A DNA stretch of 64,000 bases. Source: Candidatus Pelagibacter ubique HIMB140. GTDB taxonomy: Bacteria > Pseudomonadota > Alphaproteobacteria > Pelagibacterales > Pelagibacteraceae. The position numbers and the translations under genes are program-made. The stretch covers positions 1,220,001 to 1,284,000 of the forward strand of contig NZ_LAMZ01000001.1 in assembly GCF_025558165.1 (NCBI RefSeq), in the 5' to 3' direction. Below are positions 18,074-27,543 of this stretch, one piece after another; the stretch's first letter is position 1; each line of letters begins with the position of its first letter. The notes below the pieces were generated by a model, which worked only from the letters and a program-made list of their open reading frames with translations, ran no database searches and was not told the DNA's origin.

Positions 18074-18841
18074 ATGATTTTAGGTTTTATTGGTACGGGT
18101 AAAATTGCATCTTCAGTAATAACTGGAATATGTAAATCTAATCTCAAATTTAAAAAAATAATAATTTCTCCAAGGAATAAACAGATTGCCAAAAGTTTAA
18201 AAAAAAAGTTCAAAAAAATAGTTATTGCTAAAGATAATCAGCAAATTGTTGATCAATCTAATTGGGTATTTTTATCTATAACACCTACGGTGGGAGAGAA
18301 GATAATTAAAGATTTAAAATTTAAGTCTAGTCAAACAATTGTTAGCTTTATATCTACAATAACTCTATCACAGTTAAAAAAAGCCATTAAAGTAAAAGCA
18401 AAAATAGTAAGAGCAATTCCTTTGCCACCAATATCATTAAAGAAAGGACCAGTTCCAATTTGTCCTCCGAATTTAAAAGTGAAAGCTTTTTTTAATCATT
18501 TAGGAACTACTGTAGAAATCAAAAATGAAAAATCTTCAATAAACTTTTGGTCTACTTCTGGAATGATGGCACCTTTTTATGAAATGCAAAGAGTAATGTC
18601 TGATTGGTTAGTTAAAAAAGGGGTAAAAAGAAATAATGCTCAAAAATATATAACTTCTTTGTTTTTAGCTTTGTCAGAAGATGCTGTTATACATTCTAAA
18701 GAAAACTTAAGAGAGTTAGTTAAAGAATCGCAAACACCTAAGGGATTAAACGAGCAGGGTGTCAATGAATTGACAAAAGCTGGTTTTTATAAATCATTAG
18801 AGAAAACTTTAAATAGTATTTATAAAAGATTAGATAAATAA
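18074..18841 (+). CDS. Pyrroline-5-carboxylate reductase-like protein (ProC family)
   Basis: NAD(P)-dependent reductase related to ProC, which makes proline from pyrroline-5-carboxylate. The 255 residues begin with a Rossmann motif GFIGTGKIASSVITGI and include VFLSITP, the RAIPLPP motif in place of the usual R-x-M-P-N-x-P, and a C-terminal all-helical domain. The altered RAIPLPP and the degenerate C-terminal signature suggest a paralog that may act on another imine. It runs directly into the second Liv ATPase gene with no intergenic base. Confidence 0.75.
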   Translation: MILGFIGTGKIASSVITGICKSNLKFKKIIISPRNKQIAKSLKKKFKKIVIAKDNQQIVDQSNWVFLSITPTVGEKIIKDLKFKSSQTIVSFISTITLSQLKKAIKVKAKIVRAIPLPPISLKKGPVPICPPNLKVKAFFNHLGTTVEIKNEKSSINFWSTSGMMAPFYEMQRVMSDWLVKKGVKRNNAQKYITSLFLALSEDAVIHSKENLRELVKESQTPKGLNEQGVNELTKAGFYKSLEKTLNSIYKRLDK

Positions 18842-19630
18842 ATGTCTGAAAATATTTTAGAGATAAATAATTTATCAAAGTATTTTGGAGGACTTGCTGC
18901 AGTTTCTGATTGTTCTATTAAAGTTAAAAGAGGAACTATCACAGGTATAATTGGTCCAAATGGATCTGGTAAAACAACTTTATTTAATTTAATTGCTGGA
19001 AATTTAAAATCTTCAGGTGGGAGTGTAACATTTGATGAAGAAAATATCACAGATGTTCCATCTTACGAATTATTTTCAAAAGGATTACTTAGAACTTTTC
19101 AAATAGCACATGAGTTTTCAAATTTGTCTGTTCTAGAAAACTTAATGATGGTTCCAGGAAATCAATCAGGTGAAAAGCTAATGACAGCATTATTTAAACC
19201 AGGGTTAGTTGCAAAAGAGGAAGCAGAAGTTAAAGAAAAAGCAAAAGAAGTAGTTGAATTTTTAAATTTAGGACATCTGTCAAATGAGCTTGCAGGTAAT
19301 CTTTCTGGGGGACAAAAAAAATTGTTAGAGCTTGGAAGAACCATGATGGTTGATGCAAAATTGGTGTTATTGGATGAAGTGGGAGCAGGGGTAAATAGAA
19401 CTTTATTAAAAGATCTCGGCACTGCAATCGAAAAGCTAAATAAAGAAAAAGGTTATACTTTTTGCATGATTGAGCATGATATGGATTTTATAGGAAGATT
19501 ATGTGATCCTGTAATTGTTATGGCTGAAGGCTCAGTTTTATTTGAGGGTTCTGTTGAGGAAGCTAAAAAAGATGAAAAGGTAATAGAAAGTTATCTTGGC
19601 AGAGGATCAAAATTAAAGGATGAAGTTTAA
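18842..19630 (+). CDS. Second Liv-type importer, ATP-binding protein (LivG-like)
   Basis: ATPase of a second HAAT-family importer, 262 residues. Walker A is GPNGSGKTTL, signature LSGGQKKLLELG, Walker B LVLLDEVGAGVN (Val where most have Pro after Glu), switch His in MIEHDMDF. The ATG follows the ProC-like stop with no gap and the stop overlaps the livF-like ATG by one base. Paralogous to the gene at 14545. Confidence 0.93.
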   Translation: MSENILEINNLSKYFGGLAAVSDCSIKVKRGTITGIIGPNGSGKTTLFNLIAGNLKSSGGSVTFDEENITDVPSYELFSKGLLRTFQIAHEFSNLSVLENLMMVPGNQSGEKLMTALFKPGLVAKEEAEVKEKAKEVVEFLNLGHLSNELAGNLSGGQKKLLELGRTMMVDAKLVLLDEVGAGVNRTLLKDLGTAIEKLNKEKGYTFCMIEHDMDFIGRLCDPVIVMAEGSVLFEGSVEEAKKDEKVIESYLGRGSKLKDEV

Positions 19631-20337
19631 TGGCATATTTTGAAGGAATAGAGATGACTGGTGGTTATGGAAATGGACCAGATATAATTAATTCTTGTTC
19701 TGTTGAAGTAAATAAAGGAGAAATTGTTTCTATTCTAGGTCCTAATGGAGCTGGAAAATCTACAGCTATGAAAGCAATGTTAGGTTTATTAAATTTGAAA
19801 TCTGGATCAGTTAAAATTGACGGTAAAGATATTTCAAAACTTTCTCCACAAGATCGAGTTAAACAAGGAATTTCATTTGTTCCTCAAACAAAAAATGTTT
19901 TTGCGGGAATGACCGTTGAGGAAAATTTGGAAATGGGCGCCTTTTTAGTAAACTCTGAGATAAAAAATATTATTGAGGAAATTTACGAACTATTTCCAAT
20001 CCTTAGAGAAAAAAGAAACCAAATGGTAGGTGAATTATCTGGTGGTCAAAGACAACAAGTTGCACTTGGAAGAGCGTTAATGATTAAACCAACAGTACTA
20101 ATGTTAGATGAACCAACTGCAGGGGTATCACCAATTGTTATGGATGAATTGTTTGATCATATCGTTAAAGTAAAAAGAACTAATGTTGCTATTTTAATGG
20201 TAGAACAAAATGCTAAACAAGCATTAAATATTTCTGATAGAGGCTATGTATTAGTTACTGGAGAAAATCGTTATTCAGGGACTGGCAAAGAATTATTGAA
20301 CGATCCAAGAGTAAGAAGCTCTTTCTTAGGAGGATAG
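19630..20337 (+). CDS. Second Liv-type importer, ATP-binding protein (LivF-like)
   Basis: Second ATPase of this importer, 235 residues, with Walker A GPNGAGKSTA, signature LSGGQRQQVALG, Walker B VLMLDEPTAGVSP and MVEQNAKQALNIS. It lacks the polar N-terminal extension of the paralog at 15285. Gap to the permease gene is 1 bp. Confidence 0.93.
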   Translation: MAYFEGIEMTGGYGNGPDIINSCSVEVNKGEIVSILGPNGAGKSTAMKAMLGLLNLKSGSVKIDGKDISKLSPQDRVKQGISFVPQTKNVFAGMTVEENLEMGAFLVNSEIKNIIEEIYELFPILREKRNQMVGELSGGQRQQVALGRALMIKPTVLMLDEPTAGVSPIVMDELFDHIVKVKRTNVAILMVEQNAKQALNISDRGYVLVTGENRYSGTGKELLNDPRVRSSFLGG

Positions 20338-20338
20338 T

Positions 20339-21349
20339 ATGGATCTTATTAATGCAATAATTCTTTTACTAAATTATATTTTTATTCCAGGACTTACTTA
20401 TGGTTCTCAATTAGCTTTGGGTGCAATTTTCGTTACTCTAATTTATGGAATTCTGAGATTTGCTAATTTTGCAACTGGAGACATGATGTCATTTGGAACC
20501 ATGATGACAATTTTATTCACTTGGTATTTTCAATCTTTAGGTATTTCTCTTGGAGTTCTGCCTACAGCATTAATCGCTCTTCCATTTGGTATTTTATTTA
20601 TGATTTTATACATGCTTACAATTGATAAATTTGTTTTCAAGTATTACAGAACTCAAAAAAGTCCACCAGTTCAGTTTGCTATGGTTAGTATTGGTGTGAT
20701 GTTTGTAACTCAAGCAGTTGTTAGAATTATAATAGGTCCAGGAGATAGAAGGTTTTTTGATGGAGAAAAATTTATTATCAAGGCTAGAGAATTTAAAGAA
20801 ATGACAGGTTTAAACGAAGGACTTGCCCTTAAATCTACTCAGGTCATTACTATTTTTGTTACAATAGTTTTAGTCTCTTTATTATTCTGGTTTTTAAATA
20901 AAACTAAAACAGGAAAAAGCATGAAAGCTTACTCTGATAACGAAGATCTTGCTTTGCTTTCAGGAATAGATCCTAAAAAAATAGTATTGGTAACTTGGGT
21001 AATTGCAGGAATTTTAGCTACTATTGGAGGAGCTTTGTATGGTTTAGATAAAAGTTTTAAACCTTTCACTTACTTTAATAATATGCTTCCTATTTTTGCT
21101 GCAGCAATCGTTGGAGGAATTGGAAATCCTTTCGGTGCATTTTTAGGTGGCTATGTGATTGCTTTTTCAGAAATTTTATTAACATATGCATATAAGAAAT
21201 TTTTTATGTACATATTATCTGAAAGTATGGAGCCAGAGGGCTTAGTTCAATTACTTTCGACAGATTACAAATTTGCAGTTTCATTTTCAATCTTGGTGAT
21301 TGTGTTACTTTATAGACCATCAGGGATATTCAAAGGGAAAGTATTGTGA
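20339..21349 (+). CDS. Second Liv-type importer, permease (LivH-like)
   Basis: Membrane subunit, 336 residues, about eight to nine membrane segments. The N-terminal TYGSQLALGAIFVTLIYGILRFANFATGD is split over residues about 20-48 and matches LivH; the cytoplasmic loop TGKSMKAYSDNEDLALLSGI is the ATPase contact. It is about 40 residues longer than the first LivH, with the extra length in loops (FIIKAREFKEMTGLNEG). The stop overlaps the GTG of the next permease. Confidence 0.92.
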   Translation: MDLINAIILLLNYIFIPGLTYGSQLALGAIFVTLIYGILRFANFATGDMMSFGTMMTILFTWYFQSLGISLGVLPTALIALPFGILFMILYMLTIDKFVFKYYRTQKSPPVQFAMVSIGVMFVTQAVVRIIIGPGDRRFFDGEKFIIKAREFKEMTGLNEGLALKSTQVITIFVTIVLVSLLFWFLNKTKTGKSMKAYSDNEDLALLSGIDPKKIVLVTWVIAGILATIGGALYGLDKSFKPFTYFNNMLPIFAAAIVGGIGNPFGAFLGGYVIAFSEILLTYAYKKFFMYILSESMEPEGLVQLLSTDYKFAVSFSILVIVLLYRPSGIFKGKVL

Positions 21350-22716
21350 GAAAAAATTTAAACGTTATTGCAGCATACAGTATCATGATGGTTCTAATCC
21401 TATTAGTTGGAATTTTTCAATCATGGAATATCGCTTTATCAATATTTAATCTTTGCTTAATTTCAGCAGTTATGACCATGGGTGCAAATATACAATGGGG
21501 TTATGCTGGTTTAATTAATTTTGGAATAATGGGATACACTGCTTTAGGGGGTCTTGCTGCAGTAATAATTTCAGTTGATCCAGTTCAAGAAGCATGGAGA
21601 GCTGGTGGATTTGATATTTTAATGTGCTTATGGCTCATCATTGTAATGGTTTTAGTTATCAGATTTATTTTGAAAAATTTTGAAAAATCAAAATTAAGAA
21701 CTTACAGTATTGCAGCTCTAATTATTGCAGCTATCATAATTATCAGAGTTACAGCAGAACCAGGTATTGAAAAAATTGAAGCTGTAAATCCTGCAACTAC
21801 TGGTTTTCTCGGTGGGTTTGGTTTACCTATCATTTTCTCCTGGATCGTAGGTGCATTATTTGCTGGAGGTTTAGCCTTTATAGTTGGAAAAGTTGCTTTA
21901 GGTTTGAGAGCTGATTATCTAGCAATTGCAACACTATTGATTTCAGAAATTGTAATAGCAATAATTAAGCATGAGGACTGGTTAACTAGAGGTGTTAAAA
22001 ATGTTATTGGCTTAAAGAGGCCAGCTCCATATGAGGTCGATCTGCAGACCACTGATTGGTTTATAAATTTAGTAGAAAAGTTTAAATCTAGTAAGTTAGA
22101 TCTAATTACTGATTTATCCGAAAGACAAGCAGCGTTAAATCAATTCGTAATAGAGGGCTCTTCAATATTTGTTAAACTTTGTTACTCAGGTTTATTTTTA
22201 GTTGTCGTTATAATACTTTTAATTCTTACGCAGAAAGCTCTTTATTCTCCATGGGGAAGAATGATGAGAGCAATAAGAGATAATGAAGAAGCAGCAAATG
22301 CTATGGGTAAAAATGTTGTGAAACAACATTTGCTAATATTTATTTTAGGTTCAGCAATTGTTGGAATTGCAGGAGCAATGCTAGTAACTCAGGATGGATT
22401 ATTTACACCAGGAAGTTATAGACCAATGAGATATACATTCTTAATTTGGGTAATGGTCATAGTTGGAGGAAGTGGAAACAACTTTGGTGCAATTTTAGGT
22501 GGCTTTGTTGTATGGTTTTTATGGATCGAAGCAGCACCAATTTCAATGTTTTTAATTAACTTCTTTACAGCAGGTATTCCTGAAACAAATGCTATCAAAG
22601 CTCATCTTATTGAAAGTGTTCCTTATTTTAGATTTTTATTGATGGGTTTAGGTTTGTTATTCATAATGAGGTACCGACCTAAAGGTATACTTCCAGAAAA
22701 AATAGAAATAAAATAA
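21346..22716 (+). CDS. Second Liv-type importer, permease (LivM-like), long form
   Basis: Membrane subunit, 456 residues, about 100 longer than the LivM at 13496. The GTG start at 21346 overlaps the preceding TGA (GTGA). Core LivM blocks are WGYAGLINFGIMGYTALGG, LALRADYLAIATLL-like LGLRADYLAIATLLI, and the loop MRAIRDNEEAANAMG. The extra length comes from a two-helix insertion around residues 85-130 and a polar stretch around 225-270 facing one side of the membrane. Followed by a tiny ORF 6 bp later. Confidence 0.9.
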   Translation: MRKNLNVIAAYSIMMVLILLVGIFQSWNIALSIFNLCLISAVMTMGANIQWGYAGLINFGIMGYTALGGLAAVIISVDPVQEAWRAGGFDILMCLWLIIVMVLVIRFILKNFEKSKLRTYSIAALIIAAIIIIRVTAEPGIEKIEAVNPATTGFLGGFGLPIIFSWIVGALFAGGLAFIVGKVALGLRADYLAIATLLISEIVIAIIKHEDWLTRGVKNVIGLKRPAPYEVDLQTTDWFINLVEKFKSSKLDLITDLSERQAALNQFVIEGSSIFVKLCYSGLFLVVVIILLILTQKALYSPWGRMMRAIRDNEEAANAMGKNVVKQHLLIFILGSAIVGIAGAMLVTQDGLFTPGSYRPMRYTFLIWVMVIVGGSGNNFGAILGGFVVWFLWIEAAPISMFLINFFTAGIPETNAIKAHLIESVPYFRFLLMGLGLLFIMRYRPKGILPEKIEIK

Positions 22717-22722
22717 TTAAAC

Positions 22723-22791
22723 ATGAAATATATTATTTTAGGTGCTGCTATTGCTTGGGCTATGTATATGGCTGACAAGTATATGTTTTAA
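22723..22791 (+). CDS. 22-residue candidate membrane micropeptide, coupled to MFS gene
   Basis: A 23-codon frame starts with ATG 6 bp after the permease stop and ends in TAATG, so its stop overlaps the MFS start by one base. The peptide begins MKYIILGAAIAWAMYMADK and ends with Tyr-Met-Phe: a single short hydrophobic helix with a basic start. The exact fit between neighbours suggests a real micropeptide or a leader that couples translation to the MFS gene. Too short to prove from sequence alone. Confidence 0.45.
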   Translation: MKYIILGAAIAWAMYMADKYMF

Positions 22792-23966
22792 TGAAAAGAA
22801 ATCTTTCTCTTCTTATTTCAAGCCAGGTTTTTGGTTTCACAGCAGCCAATGTAACAGTTTTTTTAAGTGGAATAATCGGGAGTCAGCTTTCAACTATTAA
22901 ATCATTAGCTACTTTTCCTCCTTCAATTTATGTAGTTGGTATAGCAATCTCTACTATTTTTGCTGCGAAAGTTATGTCAATTATTGGCAGACGTTTAGGT
23001 TTTGTTTTGGCATCTATAGGTAGCTCTTTAGCTTGTTTACTTGCTGCTTACTCAATTTTCGTTAATAGCTTTATAATATTTTCATTTTCTTGTTTTTTGC
23101 TTGGCACTGGAATGGCTTTCATACATCAGTATAGATTTGCAGCAGCTGAAACAGTTGAAAAAGATAAAGCACCCAAGGCAGTTTCTATGCTTTTGTTAGC
23201 TGGAATTGTCTCTGCATTCATAGGAATTACCTTAGCAAATAAAACAAAAGATTTAATTAGCGATCATGTTTATGTTGGATCGTATATCGCATTAGCATGT
23301 CTTACTATTATGCCTGCAATTTTTTTAAGTTTTTATAAAAATTCAAAAATTATTAACAAAAATAATTCAACATATTCCAATGTTAGGACTTACAAAGAAT
23401 TTGTTTCTGATCCAAAATTTTTACAAGCAATGGTAGCTGCTACTTTTGGCTATGTGGTTATGGCATTTTTAATGACAGCTACTCCAATTAGTATGCATTA
23501 TGTTCATAAATTAAGTGTAGACAAAGTTGGATTGGTTATCCAATTTCACGTACTTGGAATGTTTCTTCCATCATTGTTCACAGGTAATCTAATAAAGAGA
23601 TTTGGTTTTTCAAATATAATGTACATGGGAGTATTTTTTTATGCTTTGACAATATCATTAAGCTTATTTGAACCGACTTTTATAAATTATTTTGCCTCAT
23701 TGATATTTTTAGGTATAGGATGGAATTTTCTATATATCTCAGGAACTAGCTTGTTAGTAACCACTTACAATGAGCAAGAAAAATTTAAAGCCCAAGGGTT
23801 TAATGATCTAATAGTTTTTTCTGCTACAGCAATTGGAAGTTTATCAGCAGGAATTTTAATTTCATTGTTGAGTTGGAAAATAGTAAATTTTATGTGTATT
23901 CCTTTTTTGATAATTATTTTATTTGTAATTTTAAGAGCAGATATAAAAAAAGCCCCAGCAAACTAA
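22791..23966 (+). CDS. Major facilitator superfamily transporter
   Basis: 391-residue secondary transporter with about twelve membrane segments. MFS features include the loop after helix 2, MSIIGRRLGFVLAS (a D/G-x-x-G-R-R motif variant), and LIKRFGFSNIMYMG in the second half. The substrate is unknown. Its stop codon lies inside a bidirectional hairpin shared with the convergent binding-protein gene. Confidence 0.85.
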   Translation: MKRNLSLLISSQVFGFTAANVTVFLSGIIGSQLSTIKSLATFPPSIYVVGIAISTIFAAKVMSIIGRRLGFVLASIGSSLACLLAAYSIFVNSFIIFSFSCFLLGTGMAFIHQYRFAAAETVEKDKAPKAVSMLLLAGIVSAFIGITLANKTKDLISDHVYVGSYIALACLTIMPAIFLSFYKNSKIINKNNSTYSNVRTYKEFVSDPKFLQAMVAATFGYVVMAFLMTATPISMHYVHKLSVDKVGLVIQFHVLGMFLPSLFTGNLIKRFGFSNIMYMGVFFYALTISLSLFEPTFINYFASLIFLGIGWNFLYISGTSLLVTTYNEQEKFKAQGFNDLIVFSATAIGSLSAGILISLLSWKIVNFMCIPFLIIILFVILRADIKKAPAN

Positions 23967-23982
23967 TTTACCAGGGCTTTTT
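23947..23982. terminator. Bidirectional intrinsic terminator
   Basis: AAAAAGCCC (23947-23955) pairs with GGGCTTTTT (23974-23982) with an 18-base loop; T tracts follow on both strands. It separates the convergent MFS gene and the minus-strand binding-protein gene, and the MFS stop codon sits in the loop. Confidence 0.85.
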
Positions 23983-23997
23983 AAAATAAGATTTAAA

Positions 23998-25188
23998 TTA
24001 TCTTTGTTTTTTAGTTTTGAATTTTCCGCCTTTAACTTCTTGCTCTAAGAAAGAACCTTCAGCTTCACCAACTTCAGTAAAAGATACTCCAGTAGCACCT
24101 TCGTAGTTTATCTTTTTACCTTTTGCTAGTAAGTCTAGACCTTTCTTTAATTCACCTGGGTAGATTTTAGTACCAGGAGCGTTAGCAACATCCATTACAT
24201 TTTTTGCAATAGATGCTCTATCAGCAGAGTTACCCGCTTGCATTGCAAGAACGATTAAAGCAGCTGCATCGTAAGACTCTCCAGTGTAGGGACCAGATGA
24301 ATCTATACCACCAGCTTTTGCAACTTCTGCAAATACGCCAGCACCTTTGCCAGTAGAACCTGGTAGAGATCCAAATGATTTGCTCAAGTCTTTACCAAAT
24401 GTATCAACTAATGATTGACCAATCATACCATCTGATAAAACGAAAGTATCAAATGCACCAGAATCTAAAGATGCCTGAATAATTCCTTTTCCTCCTTGGT
24501 CAAGATAACCAATAACTGCTACTGCATCACCACCAGCAGAAGCAAGAGTTGCTACTTCTGATGAGTAATCTGCTTTACCATCTTCATGAGCAGTTACAGT
24601 TGTAACTTTAATACCATGAGCTTCAACTGCTGCTTTATAAACATCAGCTAAACCTTTTCCATAGTCATTGTTAGTATAAGTAATTGCAACACTTTTTACT
24701 TTTCTGTCTTTAGTAATGTCAGCTAAGATTTGACCACCTCTAGCATCTGAAGGAGCAGTTCTAAAGAAATATCCATTATCATCTAGAGTAGTTAATCCTG
24801 GAGAAGTTGCTGAAGGTGAAATCATTACTACACCGTTTGGTACAGCAACATTTGTTGCAATAGCACCTGTTACACCTGAGCAGTCAGCTCCCATAATTGC
24901 AGCTACACCACCTGAAATTAAACCTTCAGCTGCTGCTGTTGCTGCTGCTGAGTCAACACAAGTTGAGTCTGCTCTCATTGCTTCAATTTTTTTTCCACCA
25001 AGTAATGAACCTGAATCTGAAGCTTCTTTAAATGCAAGCTCTGCAGATGCAGCCATAGCTGGAGTAAGAGATTCAATAGGACCTGTAAATCCTAAAATGA
25101 TTCCCATTTTGATCGAATGTCCGTCTGCCATAACGTTTGAACCAAAGCTTGATACAAACATAAATGCAGCGATAAATAGTTTTCTCAT
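23998..25188 (-). CDS. Amino-acid ABC transporter periplasmic binding protein (LivJ-type)
   Basis: Periplasmic receptor, 396 residues, with signal peptide MRKLFIAAFMFVSSFG...VMA-DG and a type I fold starting IKMGIILGFTGPIESLTPAM. I start at the ATG at 25188, preceded by AGAGGAAG; the open frame extends eight codons upstream but lacks an RBS. It lies convergent to the second Liv permease/ATPase block, which has no binding-protein gene of its own, so it is probably that importer's receptor. Ligand unknown; the hydrophobic/Gly-Ala-rich sequence is typical of this family in marine bacteria. Confidence 0.9.
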   Translation of the reverse strand: MRKLFIAAFMFVSSFGSNVMADGHSIKMGIILGFTGPIESLTPAMAASAELAFKEASDSGSLLGGKKIEAMRADSTCVDSAAATAAAEGLISGGVAAIMGADCSGVTGAIATNVAVPNGVVMISPSATSPGLTTLDDNGYFFRTAPSDARGGQILADITKDRKVKSVAITYTNNDYGKGLADVYKAAVEAHGIKVTTVTAHEDGKADYSSEVATLASAGGDAVAVIGYLDQGGKGIIQASLDSGAFDTFVLSDGMIGQSLVDTFGKDLSKSFGSLPGSTGKGAGVFAEVAKAGGIDSSGPYTGESYDAAALIVLAMQAGNSADRASIAKNVMDVANAPGTKIYPGELKKGLDLLAKGKKINYEGATGVSFTEVGEAEGSFLEQEVKGGKFKTKKQR

Positions 25189-25280
25189 TATCTTCCTCTT
25201 TATTGTTAACAATTTATAAAATCTAATTTAAGTATGAATAATCTGAATATTCAATGACAAAATTGGCTTATTTTAAACTA

Positions 25281-26762
25281 TTATCTAATAGAGAATGGGT
25301 CTAAAGATGGTTCATCTGATGTGTAGAACCAAGTTGTTTTTACTCTTGTGTAATCTTTAATTGAGTCAATTCCTGCCTCTTTACCGTATCCACTATCCTT
25401 GATACCTCCAAATGGAGCTGACGGTGAAATTAATCTGTAAGTGTTTACAAAAGTAATTCCTGCTCTAATAGCATTGGATACTCTCATGCCTCTTGCAAGA
25501 TCACTGGTGTACACACCTGAAGAAAGACCGTATTGATTATCATTCATTAATTTTATCACTTCCTCTTCAGTATCAAATTTCATAACGGATAATACTGGAC
25601 CAAATAATTCATTTTCAGCTACTGGTAAGTTATGATTTTCACATTCAATAATTGTTGGAGGAAAATAATAACCTTCATTTGAAAAAGAATGTCTTTTACC
25701 TCCACATTTAATTTTACCACCTTGTTCAATAGTTAATTTAATATTTTTTTCTATTACCTCTAATTGTTTAAAGTTACTTAATGGACCCATCTCAGTATTA
25801 GAGTCCATTGGAGTGCCAATTTTAATTTTTTCTGCTCTAGCTGCTAACTTGTCTAAAAATTCGTTATAAATTCCTTTTTGTAAATATAATCTTGAACCTG
25901 CTATACAACTTTGACCGCTAGCTCCAAATATTCCAGCAGTAATTCCATTAATAGCATTTTCTTGTTTAGCATCATCAAAGACTGCAACAGGACTTTTTCC
26001 TCCTAACTCTAAACTTACTTCAGATAAATTCTCAGCAGAATTTCTAATTATATGTCTTGCTGTTTCAGGTCCTCCAGTAAAAGCAACTTTCTCAACTAAG
26101 TTATGAGTAGTCAATGCTTTACCACATGGATCTCCAAAACCAGAAACTACATTAATTACACCTTTAGGTATTCCAGTTTCCTCAACAAGTTTTGCAAATT
26201 CAAACATTGTTGCTGGAGCTAATTCAGAACATTTGATTACTACCGTATTACCCATAGCCAAAGCAGGAGCAACTTTTGTTGCAGTTAAAAACATTTGAGA
26301 ATTCCAAGGAATGATAGCTGCAATAACTCCTATTGGAATTCTAGTTGTGATTGCTTGAATATTTGGTTTATCTATTGGAAGAACTGTTCCCTCAACTTTG
26401 TCAGCTAATCCTGCGTAATAATCATAATATTCAGCAATGTATTTTGCTTGTTGATAAGTTTCTCTGTACAATTTTCCTGTATCAATTGTTTCAATCTTAC
26501 CTAGCAATTCAGAATTCTCTCTAAGCTTGTTTCCAATAGCTCTTAAAAATTTTGCTCTATCTCTTGCAAGCATTTTTGGCCATTCACCTTCAAAAGCTTT
26601 TTGCGCAGCTTTTACAGCTCTGTCTACATCGTTTGCACTAGCTTCTGGAACTACAGCCCATGGCTTATTATCTTCTGGATTTAAAGTTTCAAAAGTTTTT
26701 TTTGTATCAGAGTCTACCCACTCACCATCTATAAACATTTGATATTTTTTTAATTTAGACAT
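25281..26762 (-). CDS. NAD(P)-dependent aldehyde dehydrogenase
   Basis: Oxidises an aldehyde to a carboxylate; 493 residues, standard length. Visible features are the NAD-binding IIPWNSQMFL, GxTxxG-type FTGGPETA, catalytic Glu in SLELGGKSP and catalytic Cys in FGASGQSCIAG. It is the last gene of the monooxygenase operon and overlaps the alpha/beta-hydrolase gene by 8 bp, so its aldehyde is probably produced by that pathway. Substrate not identifiable. Confidence 0.9.
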   Translation of the reverse strand: MSKLKKYQMFIDGEWVDSDTKKTFETLNPEDNKPWAVVPEASANDVDRAVKAAQKAFEGEWPKMLARDRAKFLRAIGNKLRENSELLGKIETIDTGKLYRETYQQAKYIAEYYDYYAGLADKVEGTVLPIDKPNIQAITTRIPIGVIAAIIPWNSQMFLTATKVAPALAMGNTVVIKCSELAPATMFEFAKLVEETGIPKGVINVVSGFGDPCGKALTTHNLVEKVAFTGGPETARHIIRNSAENLSEVSLELGGKSPVAVFDDAKQENAINGITAGIFGASGQSCIAGSRLYLQKGIYNEFLDKLAARAEKIKIGTPMDSNTEMGPLSNFKQLEVIEKNIKLTIEQGGKIKCGGKRHSFSNEGYYFPPTIIECENHNLPVAENELFGPVLSVMKFDTEEEVIKLMNDNQYGLSSGVYTSDLARGMRVSNAIRAGITFVNTYRLISPSAPFGGIKDSGYGKEAGIDSIKDYTRVKTTWFYTSDEPSLDPFSIR

Positions 26763-27540
26763 TATTTATATGTTTCATTATTGCATTATTTACTTCGTCT
26801 GCATATTCAATAGTACACAAATGCTTTCCGTTTTTAATTTCAATATATGTTGAGTTTTGAATATCTTTATTTAAATTTTTAGACATATCAGGTGTAGATC
26901 CTGGATCATCTGAGCCTGTAATTATTAATGTATTAGTTTTAATATTTTTTACATTTTCAAGATTATCTTTGTAATTCGCAAATAACTCATAAGCTTTTAT
27001 AAAATTTTCTTGGTCGTTTCCCTTTTTGTTAAGAATTTTCATAAACTCATCATATAATTCAGGATTTTGTTCAAGGTACTTATCTGAAAACCATCTCTTC
27101 ATTGCCATTTGAGAAATAGGCATATTTTTTTTTGCTAAATTGACCCTATCAACAACATTTTGTCTTTCCAAATCTGTCCTTTTGTATGTAGTGGAAATCA
27201 ATGTTAAGGAATTTAAATAATTTTCAAATTTTGATGCAAATTCTATTGCTATTAATGATCCAATAGAAAATCCAATTAAATTAAATTTCTCTATTTTTAA
27301 GTTATTTACTAGATTTGACAATTGGTTGGTAAAATTTTCCATTGATAAATTTGGCTCTTTAAAGGGTGTTTTCCCATGTCCTAAAAGATCGTAAGTTATA
27401 AATGAATTGTCCTTGAAAAATTCAATTTGTGGTTTCCACATTTGTTGATTTAAACCAACACCATGAATAAAGATCAAAGGTAAAGAATTTTTATTATTAA
27501 AATAATAATGATTTTGATTAGTATCAAAATTATAAGACAT
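26755..27540 (-). CDS. Alpha/beta-fold hydrolase
   Basis: 261-residue hydrolase of the type that includes PcaD (3-oxoadipate enol-lactonase) and other lactone or ester hydrolases. It shows the oxyanion HG motif (FIHGVGLNQQMW), the nucleophile elbow G-F-S92-I-G, the acid in ITGSDDPGSTP and the catalytic His in NGKHLCTIE. I use the ATG at 27540; a TTG one codon earlier is in frame. It sits 3 bp after the PF06684 gene and overlaps the aldehyde dehydrogenase start, giving tight operon structure. Confidence 0.87.
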   Translation of the reverse strand: MSYNFDTNQNHYYFNNKNSLPLIFIHGVGLNQQMWKPQIEFFKDNSFITYDLLGHGKTPFKEPNLSMENFTNQLSNLVNNLKIEKFNLIGFSIGSLIAIEFASKFENYLNSLTLISTTYKRTDLERQNVVDRVNLAKKNMPISQMAMKRWFSDKYLEQNPELYDEFMKILNKKGNDQENFIKAYELFANYKDNLENVKNIKTNTLIITGSDDPGSTPDMSKNLNKDIQNSTYIEIKNGKHLCTIEYADEVNNAIMKHINNV

Positions 27541-27543
27541 CAA

